A DNA stretch of 21,525 nucleotides, taken from a virus. Shown piece by piece: positions 20,702 through 21,525 of the stretch (its first letter is position 1; every line of letters starts with the position of its first letter). The DNA is taken from positions 590 through 22,114 of IMG/VR virus record IMGVR_UViG_3300010233_000314; one strand, 5' to 3'. The notes below the pieces were generated by a model. The model had not been told where the DNA came from, did not search any database, and saw nothing but the letters and a program-made list of their open reading frames with translations. Made by a program: the position numbers and the translations under genes.

Positions 20702-20986
20702 TACTCGTAAAACTGTTGTGAATGGATGGCTAGAGCATCTAGCTTCCCTTATGTCATCATATGACAGCCGTTACAACAAGTGCTTACGGCACCAGCGGAT
20801 TTACTGTTTTCTCAGACCGTTGCGTAACAGTAGAAGCTGCACTCACCATACCGTCTATGGCTGCACAAATGAGCGGATCTGTGCGGAATGCAACCTCTGC
20901 TGTTAGCTCTCCATTACAGCAGAGAGCGGGGCAGATTATTCTGGATCGGTTGTATATCTTACATTTTTAATGATACTATGTAAGTT
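20702..20986. other. Gene-poor stretch upstream of tnpB with several dyads
   Basis: No convincing gene lies here. A 69-codon plus-strand frame at 20761-20970 lacks a ribosome-binding site and is at most a remnant. Perfect dyads are GCTAGA/TCTAGC (20729-20743), TGTCAT/ATGACA (20752-20766), CTCTGCTGT/ACAGCAGAG (20895-20924, 9 bp) and CTTACAT/ATGTAAG (20958-20984, 7 bp). IS200/IS605 elements carry subterminal hairpins at their left end, so one of the last two may mark that end. A weak promoter (TTGTAT 20950-20955, TACTAT 20974-20979) would start almost at the tnpB ATG. Confidence 0.4.
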
Positions 20987-21525
20987 ATGAAAAAGAAAGC
21001 ATACCGCTATAGATTTTATCCAAATAAAGAACAGGCTTTAATGCTTGCAAAAACATTTGGCTGCGTAAGATTTGTATATAACACTATACTAAAATACCGA
21101 ACAGATGCTTACTACTCATCAAATGAAAAGATTAATTATTATGCCGCCAGCGCCAAACTGACTTTACTAAAAAAAGAAATAGGTAAAGAATTTTTAAATG
21201 AGGTATCGGCAATCCCTTTGCAGCAATGTTTGCGGCATCAGCAGCAGGCCTTTTCTAATTTTTTCTCTTCAAGAGCCGGTTACCCATGCTTTAAAAGGAA
21301 ATCATCCGCGCAATCAGCGGAATTCTCAAAAGCAGCTTTTTCATTCGCTAATGGGGAGATTACACTAGCGAAGCAGAAACAGCCTCTAAAAATTAAATGG
21401 AGCAACAAGCCTCCATGCCATCCAAGCACAGTAACCGTAAGCCTTGATAGCTCAGGGAGATACTTCGTATCCTTGCTGTGCGATTTTGACATAGCAGAAA
21501 AGCCAGTTACTTTGAATAAAATTGG
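20987..21525 (+). CDS. tnpB: IS200/IS605-family TnpB (OrfB) RNA-guided nuclease, N-terminal 179 codons (runs off window)
   Basis: The frame starts at ATG 20987 and is open to the window end. The N-terminus, YRYRFYPNKEQALMLAKTFGCVRFVYN (shown here in two parts: YRYRFYPNKEQALML and FGCVRFVYN), is the typical helix-turn-helix start of OrfB proteins. PLQQCLRHQQQAFSNFF (78-94) and GYPCFKRK (98-105) are the usual L-Q-x4-L-x2-A-x3-F and G-x-P-x-FK-x-K motifs. A beta-strand wedge region follows (about 112-170). The catalytic Asp/Glu residues of the RuvC domain and the zinc finger lie beyond the window. TnpB cuts DNA guided by an RNA made from the right end of the element. No tnpA is visible in the window, so this may be a TnpB-only (IS1341-type) element. 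There is no strong ribosome-binding site. Confidence 0.88.
   Translation, partial: MKKKAYRYRFYPNKEQALMLAKTFGCVRFVYNTILKYRTDAYYSSNEKINYYAASAKLTLLKKEIGKEFLNEVSAIPLQQCLRHQQQAFSNFFSSRAGYPCFKRKSSAQSAEFSKAAFSFANGEITLAKQKQPLKIKWSNKPPCHPSTVTVSLDSSGRYFVSLLCDFDIAEKPVTLNKI

Noticed and set aside
20761-20970. 69-codon plus-strand frame before tnpB as a gene
   Set aside because: It has no ribosome-binding site, contains the dyads of the region and has no recognisable fold. A remnant cannot be excluded.
1-21525. CRISPR array
   Set aside because: No set of evenly spaced direct repeats was seen. The only repeats are short isolated dyads.

Overview
This window looks like a stretch of a tailed double-stranded DNA phage or prophage with a podovirus-type (P22/Sf6-related) virion. 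The likely host is a gammaproteobacterium, judging from the relatives of the recognisable proteins and the moderate, slightly AT-leaning composition. No chromosomal housekeeping gene is visible, and neither is an integrase, repressor or replication gene, so lifestyle cannot be decided here.

From about 18.7 kb down to position 1, almost everything is read on the minus strand as one very compact late operon. Most junctions are ATGA, GTGA or TAATG overlaps or gaps of a few bases. In order of transcription it holds: a near-consensus sigma-70 promoter (18723-18750); two small membrane proteins; two large beta-rich, probably tail-fibre or appendage proteins; an 85-residue protein and a 60-residue membrane peptide; a small terminase of the Sf6 gp1 type; an 83-residue protein; a P22 gp2-like large terminase; two small proteins, one a zinc-ribbon peptide; a P22-type portal; a 75-residue protein; a GroES-like co-chaperonin; a scaffold; a 173-residue protein; a probable decoration protein; and the major capsid protein. 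A UUCG-loop terminator follows the capsid gene. Then come a beta-helix protein, a run of small structural proteins, a head-tail adaptor candidate, a gp10-like DNA-stabilisation/tail-hub protein, a cupin-like protein, and the start of a probable DNA-ejection protein cut by the window edge.

At 18.78-18.98 kb lies a divergent control region. It holds the late promoter with an overlapping dyad, a parS-like 16-mer, two AACATGTT palindromes and a plus-strand promoter. That promoter leads to three small plus-strand genes (18979-19519). They converge on a minus-strand cluster of small genes (19544 to about 20151).

The right end (20.2-21.5 kb) differs in character. It holds a tRNA-like gene with an abnormal anticodon region, a 65-residue minus-strand protein with a terminator-like structure just upstream, several dyads, and the first 179 codons of an IS200/IS605-family TnpB (OrfB) protein on the plus strand that runs off the window.

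The most noteworthy items are the phage GroES homologue between portal and scaffold, the layered control region at 18.7-18.95 kb, the odd tRNA-like gene, and the TnpB gene beside it.
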